A stretch of 64,000 nt of DNA from Porphyromonas catoniae ATCC 51270 (GCF_000565015.1 NZ_JDFF01000011.1:1-64000); one strand, 5' to 3'. Counted from the first letter of the stretch, positions 33,743 to 43,268 are shown. The notes: generated by a model from the letters alone, not told the origin. A program made the numbers and translations.

Positions 33743-34326
33743 TCTTCTTTAAGCTCTTCCTCGTCTTCTCCAAGATCGGTATCGTAAACTTCGGTGGAGG
33801 GTATGCGATGCTCTCCCTCATACAGGACGAAGTGGTACGTAAAGAGGGGTGGCTCAGCTCGGGGGAGTTCACCGACATCGTAGCCGTGAGCCAGATGACC
33901 CCAGGGCCTCTGGGTATCAACATCGCGACCTACGTGGGCTATACCTCCGTACTCAATGATGGCTATCCCCCACTGATGGCTATCCTAGGCTCCTTCATAG
34001 CTACACTATCGGTGCTTTGGCTCCCCTTCCTACTCATGATCGGTATCAGCAGATACCTACTGAGGCATAAGGATAGCCCCTTCGTTCGCTCCATCTTCTC
34101 GGGTCTGAGACCTACAATCGTAGGGCTTGTGGCGGCAGCTGCCTTGGTATTGATGAATGTCGAGAACTTCGGTGCCCCTAGAGAGGCAACTCTGCAGTTT
34201 GTGGTCAGTATCCTCCTGTTTGCCCTTGCCTTCGTTGCCTCCTATCGTTTCAAGACAAATCCCCTACTGCTACTAGCTGTGGCAGGGGGCTTTGGTATGC
34301 TCTTCTATAGCTTCGTCCCTGTCTAG
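33739..34326 (+). CDS. chrA: Chromate transporter, second half
   Basis: A 195-aa paralogous partner of the preceding gene with the same order of motifs: FFKLFLVFSKIGIVNFGGGY, QDEVVRKEGWLSSGEFTDIV and AVSQMTPGPLGINIATYVGY. The two overlap by ATGA, so translation is coupled and a heteromeric transporter is likely. The glutamate murI gene follows 36 bp later. Confidence 0.9.
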   Translation: MIFFKLFLVFSKIGIVNFGGGYAMLSLIQDEVVRKEGWLSSGEFTDIVAVSQMTPGPLGINIATYVGYTSVLNDGYPPLMAILGSFIATLSVLWLPFLLMIGISRYLLRHKDSPFVRSIFSGLRPTIVGLVAAAALVLMNVENFGAPREATLQFVVSILLFALAFVASYRFKTNPLLLLAVAGGFGMLFYSFVPV

Positions 34327-34362
34327 TACAGGGTACGGATACATTTCCCCTCCTATTTGACT

Positions 34363-35190
34363 ATGTCCTTCGCTCCTATTGGTGTCTTCGACTCAGGCTA
34401 TGGTGGCCTGACGATCCTCTCTGAGATACAGAGGCGTCTGCCTCAGTATGACTACATATACCTCGGAGACAACGCACGCTCACCCTATGGCACGCGCTCC
34501 TTCGATGTGATCAACGGCTTCACCAAGGAAGCGGTAGAGTACCTCTTTGCTCAGGGATGCCCTTTGATTATACTGGCTTGTAACACCGCCTCGGCAAAAG
34601 CCCTAAGGGAGCTCCAGCAACATTACCTACCCTACACCGATGATCCCACACGCCGTATACTCGGTATCATCCGCCCAACAGTGGAGGCCATCTCGAGCTT
34701 CACACGAAGCAACCATGTGGGTGTCGTCGCCACCCCCGGCACCGTCTCATCAGGGTCTTATACAACAGAGGTAGGGAAGCTCTTCCCCGAGGTCATCGTC
34801 AGCGAACAAGCCTGCCCTATGTGGGTACCACTCGTGGAGTATGGGGAGAGCCAAAGCGAGGGAGCTGATTACTTCGTGCAGAAGTACATCGGGCAGCTCA
34901 TGGCACGAGACGAGGCTATCGACACGGTACTCCTAGCATGCACTCACTATCCACTCCTTCGAGACAAGATTCAGGCAGCCCTGCCTAGTGGGGTATCACT
35001 CATCTCGCAGGGCGAACTGGTCTCCGCCTCACTCGAGGACTACCTTATGAGGCATCCTGAGATGGCTTGTAGGCTAAGCCAAGGAGGGGCGGTCTCGTAC
35101 CGTACGACAGAGTGCCCCGAGAAGTTCGAGGAACTTGCCTCCATCTTCATGGGCACAGAGGTGAATGCCATTCGGGTTAAGATTGACTAG
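34363..35190 (+). CDS. murI: Glutamate racemase
   Basis: A 275-aa cytosolic enzyme supplying D-glutamate for peptidoglycan. N-terminal GVFDSGYGGLTI, YLGDNARSPYGTRS, the first catalytic cysteine in LACNTASAKAL and the second in LLACTHYPLL. ATG 34363 (MSFAPIGVFDSG) is preferred over an in-frame TTG at 34357. It lies directly before the NamZ-like gene (3 bp), which makes a small cell-wall cluster. Confidence 0.95.
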   Translation: MSFAPIGVFDSGYGGLTILSEIQRRLPQYDYIYLGDNARSPYGTRSFDVINGFTKEAVEYLFAQGCPLIILACNTASAKALRELQQHYLPYTDDPTRRILGIIRPTVEAISSFTRSNHVGVVATPGTVSSGSYTTEVGKLFPEVIVSEQACPMWVPLVEYGESQSEGADYFVQKYIGQLMARDEAIDTVLLACTHYPLLRDKIQAALPSGVSLISQGELVSASLEDYLMRHPEMACRLSQGGAVSYRTTECPEKFEELASIFMGTEVNAIRVKID

Positions 35191-35193
35191 CCC

Positions 35194-36402
35194 ATGAAGC
35201 AAATTCTCCTACTCCTCACCCTTCTCTTTTCCCTTTCTCCCTCCTTGATACATGCGGAGGAACTACCCCTCACCCTCGGGGCAGAGCGCATGGAGCTTCT
35301 CCTACCTCTCCTGCAAGGCAAGCGAGTAGCCCTCATGGTCAATCAATCCTCCCTCGTTGGCAAGGATAAAGTGCATCTAGTAGACACACTCCTCGCCCAA
35401 GGCGTACAGATTATCAAGCTCTTCGTGCCCGAGCATGGGCTAAGAGGGAAAGTAGATGCTGGGAAGTACGTACAGAGCGGGAGAGACACAAAGACAGGGC
35501 TACCTATCATAAGCCTCTATGGACAGAGAAAGCGTCCCTCCGAGACCATGCTCTCCGATGTCGATGTGCTGGTATTTGACCTACAAGATGTAGGGGTACG
35601 CTTCTACACCTATATATCCTCCATGCACTACCTCATGGAGGCCTGCGAAGAGACACAAAAGACCTTCATCGTCTGTGACCGCCCCAACCCCAATGATTTC
35701 ATCGATGGCCCTATGCGGGAGCCAGACTGTCGCTCCTTTATAGGCGTTGACCCTCTTCCCCTAGCACATGGCATGACTGTAGGGGAATTAGCTCTGATGA
35801 TTAATGGGGAGAAATGGCTGCGCTCCAAGAGAGCATGTCGGTTGAAGGTCATCCCCTGCCTCGGCTGGAGACATGGGGTTAGCTACAGCTTACCTGTGCG
35901 CCCAAGCCCCAACCTTCCTAACGACACCTCCATAGCCCTATACCCATCTCTTTGCCTCTTCGAGGCTACAATCCTCAGCGTAGGTAGAGGTACAGACAAG
36001 CCCTTCCAAGCCGTAGGACATCCCGACCGACGCTTCGGGAAGTACGTCTTCACCCCCGAGGTAAAGCTTGGAGAGGACTCCAATCCCAAGCATAAAGGGA
36101 AAGCCTGCTACGGAATCGACTTTTCCTCAGTCCCCTTTCCCAAGGGGCAACTAACCCTTGCACCCCTTCTACAGCTCCAGCAGAGAGCATCACGCCTAGG
36201 GCTTACCCTCATCAACCAGTCTCAGCTCTTCGACCTGCTCGCAGGGACAAAGAAACTTCGCACCCAGATCCTTGAGGGCTGGAGCGAGGAAGCTATCCGA
36301 GCCTCTTGGCAGAAGGGTCTCTCCACCTTCCGTAAGCTCCGCAGGCACTACCTCCTCTATCCCGATGACCGGGAGACAGCACAAGCTCCAGAAAGCAAGT
36401 AG
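35194..36402 (+). CDS. namZ: NamZ-like exo-beta-N-acetylmuramidase (DUF1343, GH171)
   Basis: A 402-aa exported protein with a signal peptide (MKQILLLLTLLFSLSPSLIHAE). DUF1343 motifs: GKRVALMVNQSSLV, FVPEHGLRGKVDAG, VLVFDLQDVGVRFYTYISSM, CDRPNPND, HGMTVGELALMINGE and SPNLPNDTSIALYPSLCLFE. Characterised NamZ releases MurNAc from the non-reducing end of peptidoglycan fragments, using Glu/Asp residues of these motifs. With murI just upstream it joins cell-wall synthesis and salvage. The 3' end merges into a 23-bp tandem repeat. Confidence 0.88.
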   Translation: MKQILLLLTLLFSLSPSLIHAEELPLTLGAERMELLLPLLQGKRVALMVNQSSLVGKDKVHLVDTLLAQGVQIIKLFVPEHGLRGKVDAGKYVQSGRDTKTGLPIISLYGQRKRPSETMLSDVDVLVFDLQDVGVRFYTYISSMHYLMEACEETQKTFIVCDRPNPNDFIDGPMREPDCRSFIGVDPLPLAHGMTVGELALMINGEKWLRSKRACRLKVIPCLGWRHGVSYSLPVRPSPNLPNDTSIALYPSLCLFEATILSVGRGTDKPFQAVGHPDRRFGKYVFTPEVKLGEDSNPKHKGKACYGIDFSSVPFPKGQLTLAPLLQLQQRASRLGLTLINQSQLFDLLAGTKKLRTQILEGWSEEAIRASWQKGLSTFRKLRRHYLLYPDDRETAQAPESK

Positions 36403-36409
36403 CACCAAG

Positions 36410-36475
36410 TCAATCAGCAAAGCAGAGCTGAATCGCCAAGCAAAGCAGAACTAAGTCGCTCAGCAAAGCAAGAAA
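36410..36475 (+). repeat. 23-bp tandem repeat behind namZ
   Basis: GCAAAGCAG/A recurs at 36417, 36440 and 36463, exactly 23 bp apart, with partly conserved flanks (aagtc..tca, gaatc..cca, aagtc..tca). Unlike the other arrays the unit has no clear palindrome. A hairpin follows at once. Confidence 0.65.
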
Positions 36476-36503
36476 GCCTCTACCCACACTGTGAGTAGAG
36501 GCT
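36475..36503 (-). terminator. Terminator of the second feoB (possibly bidirectional)
   Basis: AGCCTCTAC and GTAGAGGCT form a 9-bp stem. On the minus strand it is followed by TTTCTTGCTTT. It sits between convergent namZ and feoB. Confidence 0.65.
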
Positions 36504-36546
36504 GGAAAGGAATAACTAGGAAATATCTTTAGGAGCCCTAATAACG

Positions 36547-38703
36547 CTAGCTAAAGAGTCTCCAGAGCCCTGCTGTCACCATCGTCACTACAATCCCAAG
36601 ACCTAACGGCAAGGCAATGGAGAGGAGCGTCCAACGCCAACTCCCCGTCTCCTTATAGATTGTATAGATCGTAGTGCTACATGGATGGTGCAAGAGACAG
36701 AAGAGCATCAAACACACCCCTGTCATGAGTGTCCAGCCACCACTCTGCAGGACAGCAAAGGTCTCCGCCGTACCACCCTCCATGAGTACCCCTGCTTCAC
36801 TCCCCGACCCTCCGAGGACGAGTGTCGTCAGCATCAGGACAGTAGGCATGACAATTTCATTAGCAGGAATCGCAAGGACATAGGCTAGGAGTATTACGCC
36901 GTTCAATCCCATAAGCCAACCCGGATACTCCAGCAAGCTGATGAGGTGCTCTGCGATGCTCATCCCCCCGATATGGATATTGCACGAGAGCCATATCAAG
37001 CCTCCTGCAGGCGCAGCAAACACAACAGCTCGCCAAAGGACAATCAGTGTGCGGTCAATAAGAGACGTGTAAAGCGTCCGCCAGAACTGCGGAGGACGAT
37101 AGGGCGGTAGCTCTAAGTGAAAGGTAGAGACCTCCCCTCTAAGCACCGTATGAGACAGCACCCAAGACGAAGCAAACATTACCCCTACACCTAGTAGCAC
37201 AACCGCTAGCACAGCCCCAATACTTGCTAGCCCTGCGTAAGCTGTCGGTACAGCTGCACCGATGAAGAGAGAGGCTAGGAGGATCTGCGTAGGCCAGCGT
37301 CCGTTGCAGAGGGAGAAGTTATTGGTGATGATGGCTATTAACCGCTCTCGCTCACTATCAATGATTCTCGTAGAGACCACTCCAGCTGCATTACACCCAA
37401 AGCCCATACTCATGGTAAGTGCCTGCTTACCATGCGCTCCACTTCGGCGGAAGAGCTCATCGAGGTTGAAAGCCACCCTCGGCAGATAGCCGAAGTCCTC
37501 CAAGAGCGTAAAGAGTGGGAAGAAGATAGCCATAGGCGGGAGCATCACCGAGACCACCCACGCCATAGTTAGATAGACTCCATCTACAAGGAAGCCCGTC
37601 AGCCACCACGGAGCATGTAGGTGTAGCATCGCAGACTTCAGCAAGGGATGGATGTACCCCACTAGGAGATCACTGAGGAGCTCTGACGGGACATTCGAGC
37701 CAACAATCGTAAGCCAAAACACCCCACCCAGTAGTAGGAGCATAATCGGGAAGCCCCAAGCACGACTAGTCAAGATACGGTCAAGCCGAACGTCAAGCGG
37801 TAGGCGTCCCCCTGCATCGGCCTGTGTAACGACCTCCGAGCAGATACGATAAGCATCTGCATAGATGGCCTCCGTCCATTGGTCATGGAAGTTATCACCG
37901 ATGACGAGGTGTACCTCCCGTGCCTTCTCTAGGAGCTCTGGGTGGTTAAAGCGTGTTGTTACGGATGGGTCATCCTCTATGAGGCGATAGGCAATCCATT
38001 GCTTATTCGGTACCTCTGGGTAATACTGACCTACAGCCTCCTCGAGTAGGGCTACCTGCTGGGCAGTATGCTTCGGTAGGCTATTCTTACGATAGGGGCT
38101 ACAAACATATTCACCGAGGGCTACGGAGCGGATTGCAGCTAGGAGCTGATCCATGCCCTCGCCAGAGCGTGCACTAGCTCCAACGACGGGTATGCCTATA
38201 CGGCGCGAGAGGGCATTTAGGTTAATCTCTATCTTGTTGCGCTTGGCCTCGTCGAGGAGGTTTACACAGAGTACAGCCCGATCTGTGATTTGAAGTACCT
38301 GAAGGAGCAGATTCATGTTCCTCTCTAGGCGTGTAGCATCGGCGACGATGACCGTGACATCAGGTGCAGAGAAGAGTATGAAGTCTCTAGCTATCTCCTC
38401 ATCCTCACTCGTGGAGGATAGGGAATAGGTCCCCGGGAGGTCTACAATGCGATAGTCGTCACCAGCATACGAGAAGCCCCCCTCTGCCTTGCCAACAGTC
38501 TTTCCGGGCCAGTTGCCAGTATGTTGCTTCAGCCCTGTGAGGGCATTGAAGACGGTACTCTTCCCAGTGTTTGGATTACCAGCCAAAGCAATGGTGAAGC
38601 GCACATCCGTGGTATGCTCACCCTTACGTTGGAGGAGGGCTCGGGAGGAGGGGCAAGAGCTATTACAGCCCTCACATGAGGTCGGGGTCTGGTGCTTGGT
38701 CAT
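36547..38703 (-). CDS. feoB: Second FeoB-type transporter with divergent gate motifs (possibly Mn2+)
   Basis: A 718-aa membrane GTPase. The N-terminus is Cys-rich ([12 protein letters not shown]); the G domain has [20 protein letters not shown] and NLLD. The gates differ from the first Feo[14 protein letters not shown] in place of GCNVPAV, and [13 protein letters not shown] in place of PFMSCSARLPVY. Both gate cysteines remain. There is no fused FeoA. It overlaps by ATGA the upstream gene for a DtxR-type regulator carrying FeoA domains, so regulator and transporter are coupled. P. gingivalis is known to have an iron FeoB1 and a manganese-linked FeoB2; equating this with FeoB2 is inference. Confidence 0.9.
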   Translation of the reverse strand: MTKHQTPTSCEGCNSSCPSSRALLQRKGEHTTDVRFTIALAGNPNTGKSTVFNALTGLKQHTGNWPGKTVGKAEGGFSYAGDDYRIVDLPGTYSLSSTSEDEEIARDFILFSAPDVTVIVADATRLERNMNLLLQVLQITDRAVLCVNLLDEAKRNKIEINLNALSRRIGIPVVGASARSGEGMDQLLAAIRSVALGEYVCSPYRKNSLPKHTAQQVALLEEAVGQYYPEVPNKQWIAYRLIEDDPSVTTRFNHPELLEKAREVHLVIGDNFHDQWTEAIYADAYRICSEVVTQADAGGRLPLDVRLDRILTSRAWGFPIMLLLLGGVFWLTIVGSNVPSELLSDLLVGYIHPLLKSAMLHLHAPWWLTGFLVDGVYLTMAWVVSVMLPPMAIFFPLFTLLEDFGYLPRVAFNLDELFRRSGAHGKQALTMSMGFGCNAAGVVSTRIIDSERERLIAIITNNFSLCNGRWPTQILLASLFIGAAVPTAYAGLASIGAVLAVVLLGVGVMFASSWVLSHTVLRGEVSTFHLELPPYRPPQFWRTLYTSLIDRTLIVLWRAVVFAAPAGGLIWLSCNIHIGGMSIAEHLISLLEYPGWLMGLNGVILLAYVLAIPANEIVMPTVLMLTTLVLGGSGSEAGVLMEGGTAETFAVLQSGGWTLMTGVCLMLFCLLHHPCSTTIYTIYKETGSWRWTLLSIALPLGLGIVVTMVTAGLWRLFS

Positions 38704-39677
38704 TGTTTCGGTGGCTGGATGAGGATATAGCGTGCTTGGTCTTCCCTAAGAGCAATCGCTGCCCCACGTACTATATAGGCAATGGGATTACCCAAAGGGC
38801 TACGCATATCGATACTAATACTACTGCCTGGCACAAAGCCTAGATCCATGAGTCGGCGACGCATAGCCCCCCGACAGGCAGGTGAGAGGGATAGGATATA
38901 GGTCTCTACTCCTAGAGGTAGGCGTGTGAGGCGTTGCACCTCGCCTGCATGTGTATCCTTAACCTCCTCGGGACAGGCTTCTCTCAGGCTAAGAGCAAGC
39001 AGTATGGGCGTGGGGAAGGTGAAGGTCTCGCCCTCGTAGCGCAGGACACATACATCCCCACTCAGCGTCTCCATATAGAAGATAGAGTCCTTCGTAAGAC
39101 CTAGAGAAGATAAATATTGGTAGCTCATCGGCTCATCATCCTCAATATGTAGGACGAGATACCACCTCCCCTCGTGCAGCTGCTCTAGGGGCAGTACGGA
39201 GGGTGTGCTCGGACGAAGACCTTGGCTCGTCGGGATGGGGTCACCGTGCGGGTCATAAAGGGGATTACCGAGGAGCTTAGCGATACGCTCATGCTCCTTG
39301 GCCGTGAGTTCATGCTCCTTGGCATGAGCTAGTCGGTGCCACTCCTTAGGTGAGTAGCCCGAATGCTCAGCTAGGTACAGCTCGTAGAGGCGATGGGCAC
39401 GTGTTAGCTCGATGGCTCGTTGCTCCCCAAGGGGGGTAAGCTCCATCCCCTCAGAGAGGAGATAACCCTCGCGACGAAGCTCTGCGATAAGCTCCGACTG
39501 ATCCTCTTCACTCAGCTCCAGAGAGGCAATTGGGGAGGGACTAGACGAGGGTGTAGTACGAGCCTCGTAGATGGCCTTTAAGAGGTCTTCGGCAGCAGTA
39601 CGTCGAGTAAGTCGCTGGGGGAGGAGACCAATCTTATGTAGCCAGCCTAGAAGACGTTGTCTGAGATTAAGCTTCAT
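38700..39677 (-). CDS. DtxR/MntR-family metalloregulator fused to FeoA domains
   Basis: A 325-aa protein. Residues 25-90 form a winged helix ([26 protein letters not shown]). Residues 90-140 form the metal-binding/dimerisation domain with [12 protein letters not shown], the His/Glu-rich [19 protein letters not shown] and [13 protein letters not shown]. Two SH3-like FeoA domains follow (about 155-225 and 250-322; [20 protein letters not shown]). It overlaps the second feoB by ATGA. It probably represses this operon when Mn2+ or Fe2+ is bound. The recognition helix is shorter and less basic than in typical DtxR. Confidence 0.88.
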   Translation of the reverse strand: MKLNLRQRLLGWLHKIGLLPQRLTRRTAAEDLLKAIYEARTTPSSSPSPIASLELSEEDQSELIAELRREGYLLSEGMELTPLGEQRAIELTRAHRLYELYLAEHSGYSPKEWHRLAHAKEHELTAKEHERIAKLLGNPLYDPHGDPIPTSQGLRPSTPSVLPLEQLHEGRWYLVLHIEDDEPMSYQYLSSLGLTKDSIFYMETLSGDVCVLRYEGETFTFPTPILLALSLREACPEEVKDTHAGEVQRLTRLPLGVETYILSLSPACRGAMRRRLMDLGFVPGSSISIDMRSPLGNPIAYIVRGAAIALREDQARYILIQPPKQ

Positions 39678-39721
39678 CGTACTTCGGGGTTAATAAGGGA
39701 ATAGTCCCTAGGTGAGAAAGG

Positions 39722-39755
39722 AAATGGCTACACACGCTCCCGTGTGTAGCCATTT
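39722..39755 (-). terminator. Terminator of rpoD
   Basis: A perfect 15-bp stem (AAATGGCTACACACG with CGTGTGTAGCCATTT) and loop CTCC, about 47 bp past the rpoD stop. Confidence 0.75.
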
Positions 39756-39801
39756 ATCCTATTAGTGGGAGCCTATGGTCTCGAAGAGTAATGTTGTCTC
39801 C

Positions 39802-40665
39802 TTAGCCTAGATAGTTTTTAAGTGGATCACTGAAGCCCTCCTGACGTAGACGGCGGATGGCCTTCTCCTTAATCTGACGGACACGCTCACGGGTGAGGTT
39901 AAACTTCAGTCCGATTTCCTCCAAGGTCATCTCCTGGTGCCCTCCTATACCGAAGAAGAGCTTGACGATCTCACCCTCTCGCTCGGAGAGCTTAGAGAGG
40001 ACATGGTCGATTTCCCTAGAGAGGGATTCATTCATGAGGGTACGGTCAGCGTTGGGAGCATCTTCATTGACCAGCACGTCCAGGAGGCTGTTGTCCTCGC
40101 CCTCAACGAAGGGGGCATCGACGGAGATATGACGACCAGAGACCTTCAGAGTGTCTGTTATCTTATCCTCGGGGATGTTTAGCTCCTTAGCTAGCTCCTC
40201 TGGGGAGGGCCGACGCTCGTTCTCTTGCTCGAACTTGGATAGAGCCTTCGTAATCTTGTTCAGCGTACCCACCTGATTGAGCGGGAGGCGTACAATACGA
40301 GCCTGCTCTGCCAGTGCCTGAAGGATTGACTGACGAATCCACCATACGGCGTAAGAGATGAACTTGAAGCCACGTGTCTCGTCGAACTTCTCTGCAGCCT
40401 TAATCAAGCCTAGGTTGCCCTCGTTGATGAGGTCAGGCAGACTGAGCCCTTGATTCTGATACTGCTTGGCTACGGAGACCACGAAGCGGAGGTTAGCACG
40501 GGTCATCTTGTCCAGCGCCCGACGGTCCCCTCGCTTGATTGCCTGGGCTAGCTCTACCTCTTCCTCGATGGTGATGAGTTCTTCGCGGCCGATCTCCTGT
40601 AGGTAGCGGTCTAGAGAGGCACTCTCACGGTTGGTGATCGACTTTGAGATCTTCAGCTGTCTCAT
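39802..40665 (-). CDS. rpoD: Primary RNA polymerase sigma factor (short Bacteroidota RpoD)
   Basis: A 287-aa housekeeping sigma factor. Region 1.2 ([20 protein letters not shown]), region 2 with [19 protein letters not shown] and [20 protein letters not shown], region 3 ([20 protein letters not shown]), region 4 with the HTH ([20 protein letters not shown]). Region 1.1 is absent, which is normal in Bacteroidota and goes with their -33/-7 promoters, several of which are visible in this window. Confidence 0.96.
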   Translation of the reverse strand: MRQLKISKSITNRESASLDRYLQEIGREELITIEEEVELAQAIKRGDRRALDKMTRANLRFVVSVAKQYQNQGLSLPDLINEGNLGLIKAAEKFDETRGFKFISYAVWWIRQSILQALAEQARIVRLPLNQVGTLNKITKALSKFEQENERRPSPEELAKELNIPEDKITDTLKVSGRHISVDAPFVEGEDNSLLDVLVNEDAPNADRTLMNESLSREIDHVLSKLSEREGEIVKLFFGIGGHQEMTLEEIGLKFNLTRERVRQIKEKAIRRLRQEGFSDPLKNYLG

Positions 40666-40989
40666 TATTGTTTCTTCTTACTTCTAACTATTATCTACTC
40701 TACTAACGCCCTTTGCCCCCTGCTGGGTATCTAAGCCCCACCCTAGGGCGCACCTAAAGGGTATCCCACCCGAGAGGGAAGAGACACCACCTAGCTAGGG
40801 TCATAAACAATTGTATCCGTGCCTGAGACCAACGTCTTGTCACTACCCAATAATGATTTGCTTGCCGAGGCATTATAGATTGTGTGGCAAGCCTTGTCCT
40901 TACGGGACGATGAGCGTCTGAGTAGAAGAGCGCACGACATCAGGGCTACTTGAGAAGGGGCATATTATAGCCCTCCAACCCAAGAACTG

Positions 40990-40997
40990 CAAAGATA
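40990..40997 (-). promoter_or_regulatory. -7 box (TATCTTTG), candidate rpoD promoter
   Basis: The minus strand reads TATCTTTG, 325 bp upstream of ATG 40665, which would give a long leader. No closer consensus box is visible. Confidence 0.35.
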
Positions 40998-41102
40998 CAG
41001 CTTTTGTTCCTAAGATCCTCTAAAATGCTCTCCATGAAGCTATCACCTCACAATCGACTGGTGGGTTTCCCTCCAACCCCAATGTGGATAGCGAGGGAAC
41101 CC

Positions 41103-41182
41103 ACCCGTGGGTATCAAAACACCCCTTGCAAGGGTCTCCTCTCCTATCCTTGCAAGCCTTTGTCCCCAAACCCTTGCAAGGG
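41103..41182. repeat. Four-unit palindrome array (ACCCGTGGGT / CCCTTGCAAGGG type)
   Basis: Units are centred at 41107.5 (ACCCGTGGGT), 41128.5 (CCCTTGCAAGGG), 41152.5 (TCCTTGCAAGCC) and 41176.5 (AAACCCTTGCAAGGGTTT, a perfect 18-bp palindrome). Steps are 21, 24 and 24 bp, as in 20141-20243. The first unit with its flank (CCACCCGTGGGTATC) is identical in both arrays, while the later core is TTGCAA here and ATGCAT there. Confidence 0.7.
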
Positions 41183-41212
41183 TTTCCCCAGCCGATTTTA
41201 GAGGCAAGGGAA

Positions 41213-41250
41213 AGGGCTACACCATGGACTCTTGTCCACAATGTAGCCCT
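41213..41250 (-). terminator. Terminator of birA-trmH
   Basis: AGGGCTACA and TGTAGCCCT (9 bp) enclose an inner TGGAC/GTCCA stem. It lies 25 bp past the trmH stop and is followed on the minus strand by TTTCCCTT. Confidence 0.65.
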
Positions 41251-41274
41251 CTTTCTTTGGGAGGCATAAAAGAC

Positions 41275-42060
41275 CTAGCCTCGACGACGTAGCTCTGAGA
41301 GGAGGACCGCCGTAGCAATGGCGACATTCAGCGACTCTGTATGCCCTCCCCCACGAGGATAAGGGGGAATGGTGAGGCGTCGCTGTACTAAAGCCTCAAT
41401 CTCAGGCTGTATGCCCTGACCTTCGTTACCCATAATGAGCAGAGCCGAGGCATCTGAGGATGGGAGCTTAGCTGTATATAGATCTTCGCCTCCGAGGAAT
41501 GTACCAAGAAGCTCCCCCTCATATTGTCGGAGGAAGGAGAGAGGCTCACTGAGGCGATGCAGGTGCACCCGAGCGAGTGCCCCCATTGTAGCTTGCACAA
41601 CTTTCGGAGCATACGGATCAGCAGTACCAGGAGCCAAGAAGACGTCACGCACACCATACCAGTCAGCTGTCCTTAGGATCGTACCTAGATTTCCGGGATC
41701 CTGTATTCGATCGAGGAAGATACTGAGCCCCGAGGGTGTCGGAGGAAAACCTTCATTCACCTCAGGGAGAGAGAAGGCAGCCAAAGCCCCCTGAGGTTGC
41801 CTCAGACTACTGATGCGCCCCCACTCAAAGCTCCGAGGGACGAACTCTACACGCTTGGGGTATTCCTTCGGTAGATAGGTCGAGAGCAGAGCCTTGACCT
41901 CCGTCTCCAACTCTTCACTGACTACGAGCAAGGCACACGAATAAGCCCCGAGGAGCTCCGCTATGAGCTTCAGCCCCTCGGCAAGGAAGAGCCTTTCGGC
42001 ACTGCGCCCTTTACTTTCGTGTAGTGATTTTAAGGTCTTGAGTTCGGCCTTACTCAGCAT
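41275..42060 (-). CDS. TrmH/SpoU family RNA methyltransferase
   Basis: A 261-aa SPOUT methyltransferase. An N-terminal L30e-like domain (LKTLKSLHESKGRSAERLFL, AEGLKLIAELL) precedes the SAM domain with FLDRIQDPGNLGTILRTADW, LLIMGNEGQGI and GGGHTESLNVAIATAVLLSE. This is typical of RNA 2'-O-ribose methyltransferases of the RlmB/TsnR type; the target RNA is unknown. ATG 42060 overlaps the end of birA by 11 bases; a longer frame would reach 42108 within birA. Confidence 0.88.
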   Translation of the reverse strand: MLSKAELKTLKSLHESKGRSAERLFLAEGLKLIAELLGAYSCALLVVSEELETEVKALLSTYLPKEYPKRVEFVPRSFEWGRISSLRQPQGALAAFSLPEVNEGFPPTPSGLSIFLDRIQDPGNLGTILRTADWYGVRDVFLAPGTADPYAPKVVQATMGALARVHLHRLSEPLSFLRQYEGELLGTFLGGEDLYTAKLPSSDASALLIMGNEGQGIQPEIEALVQRRLTIPPYPRGGGHTESLNVAIATAVLLSELRRRG

Positions 42061-42808
42061 CGAAGCGCACTTCCTTGAAAGCGTAGGCACGCTCCCAGCC
42101 ATCCTCACGCTGCAGGACCAGTCGCCCCTCAGGCGTCACATCCTTAATCTGCGCACGGAACTGACCATTGATGTCCGTGAACGGATAGAAGCCCTCCCTC
42201 CGATAGAGATACTTCATATAGTGACGATGCACATCCATGTATCGCCCCAGCAGGAAGTCAGGCAAGAGTATGGCCAGCTGCTCATGTAGGCGAATAAGCA
42301 CCTCCATCGGCTCAAGATTGCGCCCAGTAATCATGCGTAGGGAGATCGCAATAGGTAGCTCTGGAGGAAAACTCTCATCATTGATATTCATCCCGATGCC
42401 AATAACGGAGTAATCCACTCTCTGCCCTGTGAGGCTGTGCTCAATCAATATGCCCGAGAGCTTACGATCACCATAGAAGATGTCATTAGGCCACTTTACC
42501 TTTAGCTGCGACTTCTGCTCATCATTCATATACGAGGCATAGGTACGTAGCACTGCCCAAGCGGCAAGCTCTGAGACAGCGAACTGTTGCTTACCCTGAA
42601 GGAGATCTGAGCGCAGGAGGATTGAGAAGGTAAGGCTATCTCCCGGACGAGAGGTCCAGCTATTGCCACGCATCCCTCGCCCTGCTGTCTGCTGACGGCA
42701 TACGACGGTATGTAGCTGAGGGAGCTGTCGGCCCGCGCCAACCTGCTCGATGAGGTACGTATTCGTACTCTCTACCTGATCGATGAACTCTAAGAGTGAT
42801 GTATCCAT
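42050..42808 (-). CDS. birA: Biotin-[acetyl-CoA-carboxylase] ligase
   Basis: A 252-aa enzyme that activates biotin and attaches it to the carboxylase carrier lysine. Motifs: ESTNTYL, the biotinyl-AMP loop QTAGRGMRGNSWTS, KVKWPNDIFYGDRKLSGILIE and GIGMNIND. It has no N-terminal HTH, so it is a monofunctional group I ligase and not a repressor. It overlaps the trmH gene. Confidence 0.95.
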   Translation of the reverse strand: MDTSLLEFIDQVESTNTYLIEQVGAGRQLPQLHTVVCRQQTAGRGMRGNSWTSRPGDSLTFSILLRSDLLQGKQQFAVSELAAWAVLRTYASYMNDEQKSQLKVKWPNDIFYGDRKLSGILIEHSLTGQRVDYSVIGIGMNINDESFPPELPIAISLRMITGRNLEPMEVLIRLHEQLAILLPDFLLGRYMDVHRHYMKYLYRREGFYPFTDINGQFRAQIKDVTPEGRLVLQREDGWERAYAFKEVRFDAE

Positions 42809-42824
42809 GAGATGAATAAATTAT

Positions 42825-43196
42825 TTAGTTGTCGTTGGAAGTAAGGGGTGGTAGGGTGGCTCGTATAGCCCTCGGGAGCTTAGCCACAACGAGTTCGTAG
42901 GAGTGCCTAATGAGACGCACAATCTCACGGTACGGTAGGTCTCGCTCGAGATAGACCGTGTTCCAGTGCTTCTTATTGAGATGGTAGCCAGGGATGACTG
43001 CCTCATACTTTGCTCGGAGATCTTCAGCCAAATCAGGGTCACACTTCAGGGAGGCTCGAGGCTCACCACCTGAGAGTACAGTCATGGCGAAAATACGCCC
43101 CTTGACCTTAAAGACTAAATACTCATCTCCGAAGGGCAAAGACTCATCTGCACACGGGAGCGTAAGACACTCCTCTCGGAACTGCTCTATATCCAT
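42825..43196 (-). CDS. MmcQ/YjbR family protein
   Basis: A 123-aa protein of the CyaY-like MmcQ/YjbR fold. Recognisable patterns: PFGDEYLVFKVKGRIFAMTVL near residue 25, SLKCDPDLAEDLRAKYEAVIPGYHLNKKHWNTVYLE and the C-terminal LIRHSYELVVAKLPRAI. Some members bind DNA but the function is not established. It lies 16 bp upstream of birA on the same strand, and is divergent from rdgB. Confidence 0.88.
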   Translation of the reverse strand: MDIEQFREECLTLPCADESLPFGDEYLVFKVKGRIFAMTVLSGGEPRASLKCDPDLAEDLRAKYEAVIPGYHLNKKHWNTVYLERDLPYREIVRLIRHSYELVVAKLPRAIRATLPPLTSNDN

Positions 43197-43212
43197 TATC
43201 CAGTATTATCAT

Positions 43213-43220
43213 TACTTTTG
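43213..43220 (+). promoter_or_regulatory. -7 box (TACTTTTG) for rdgB-plsC
   Basis: TACTTTTG lies 48 bp before ATG 43269 in the short divergent gap. Confidence 0.5.
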
Positions 43221-43268
43221 CCTCTCGAGTCATATCGGCTCGTAAGCATATCTTATAGAGGCAAATGT

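Larger units (their letters stand above)
40666..41274. other. Intergenic region (609 bp) upstream of rpoD with a phased array
   Basis: Between rpoD (start) and trmH (stop), both reverse. It holds a possible degenerate CCC..GGG array at 40716-40800, a -7 box for rpoD at 40990-40997, the four-unit array 41103-41182 and the trmH terminator 41213-41250. No gene is seen. Confidence 0.55.
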
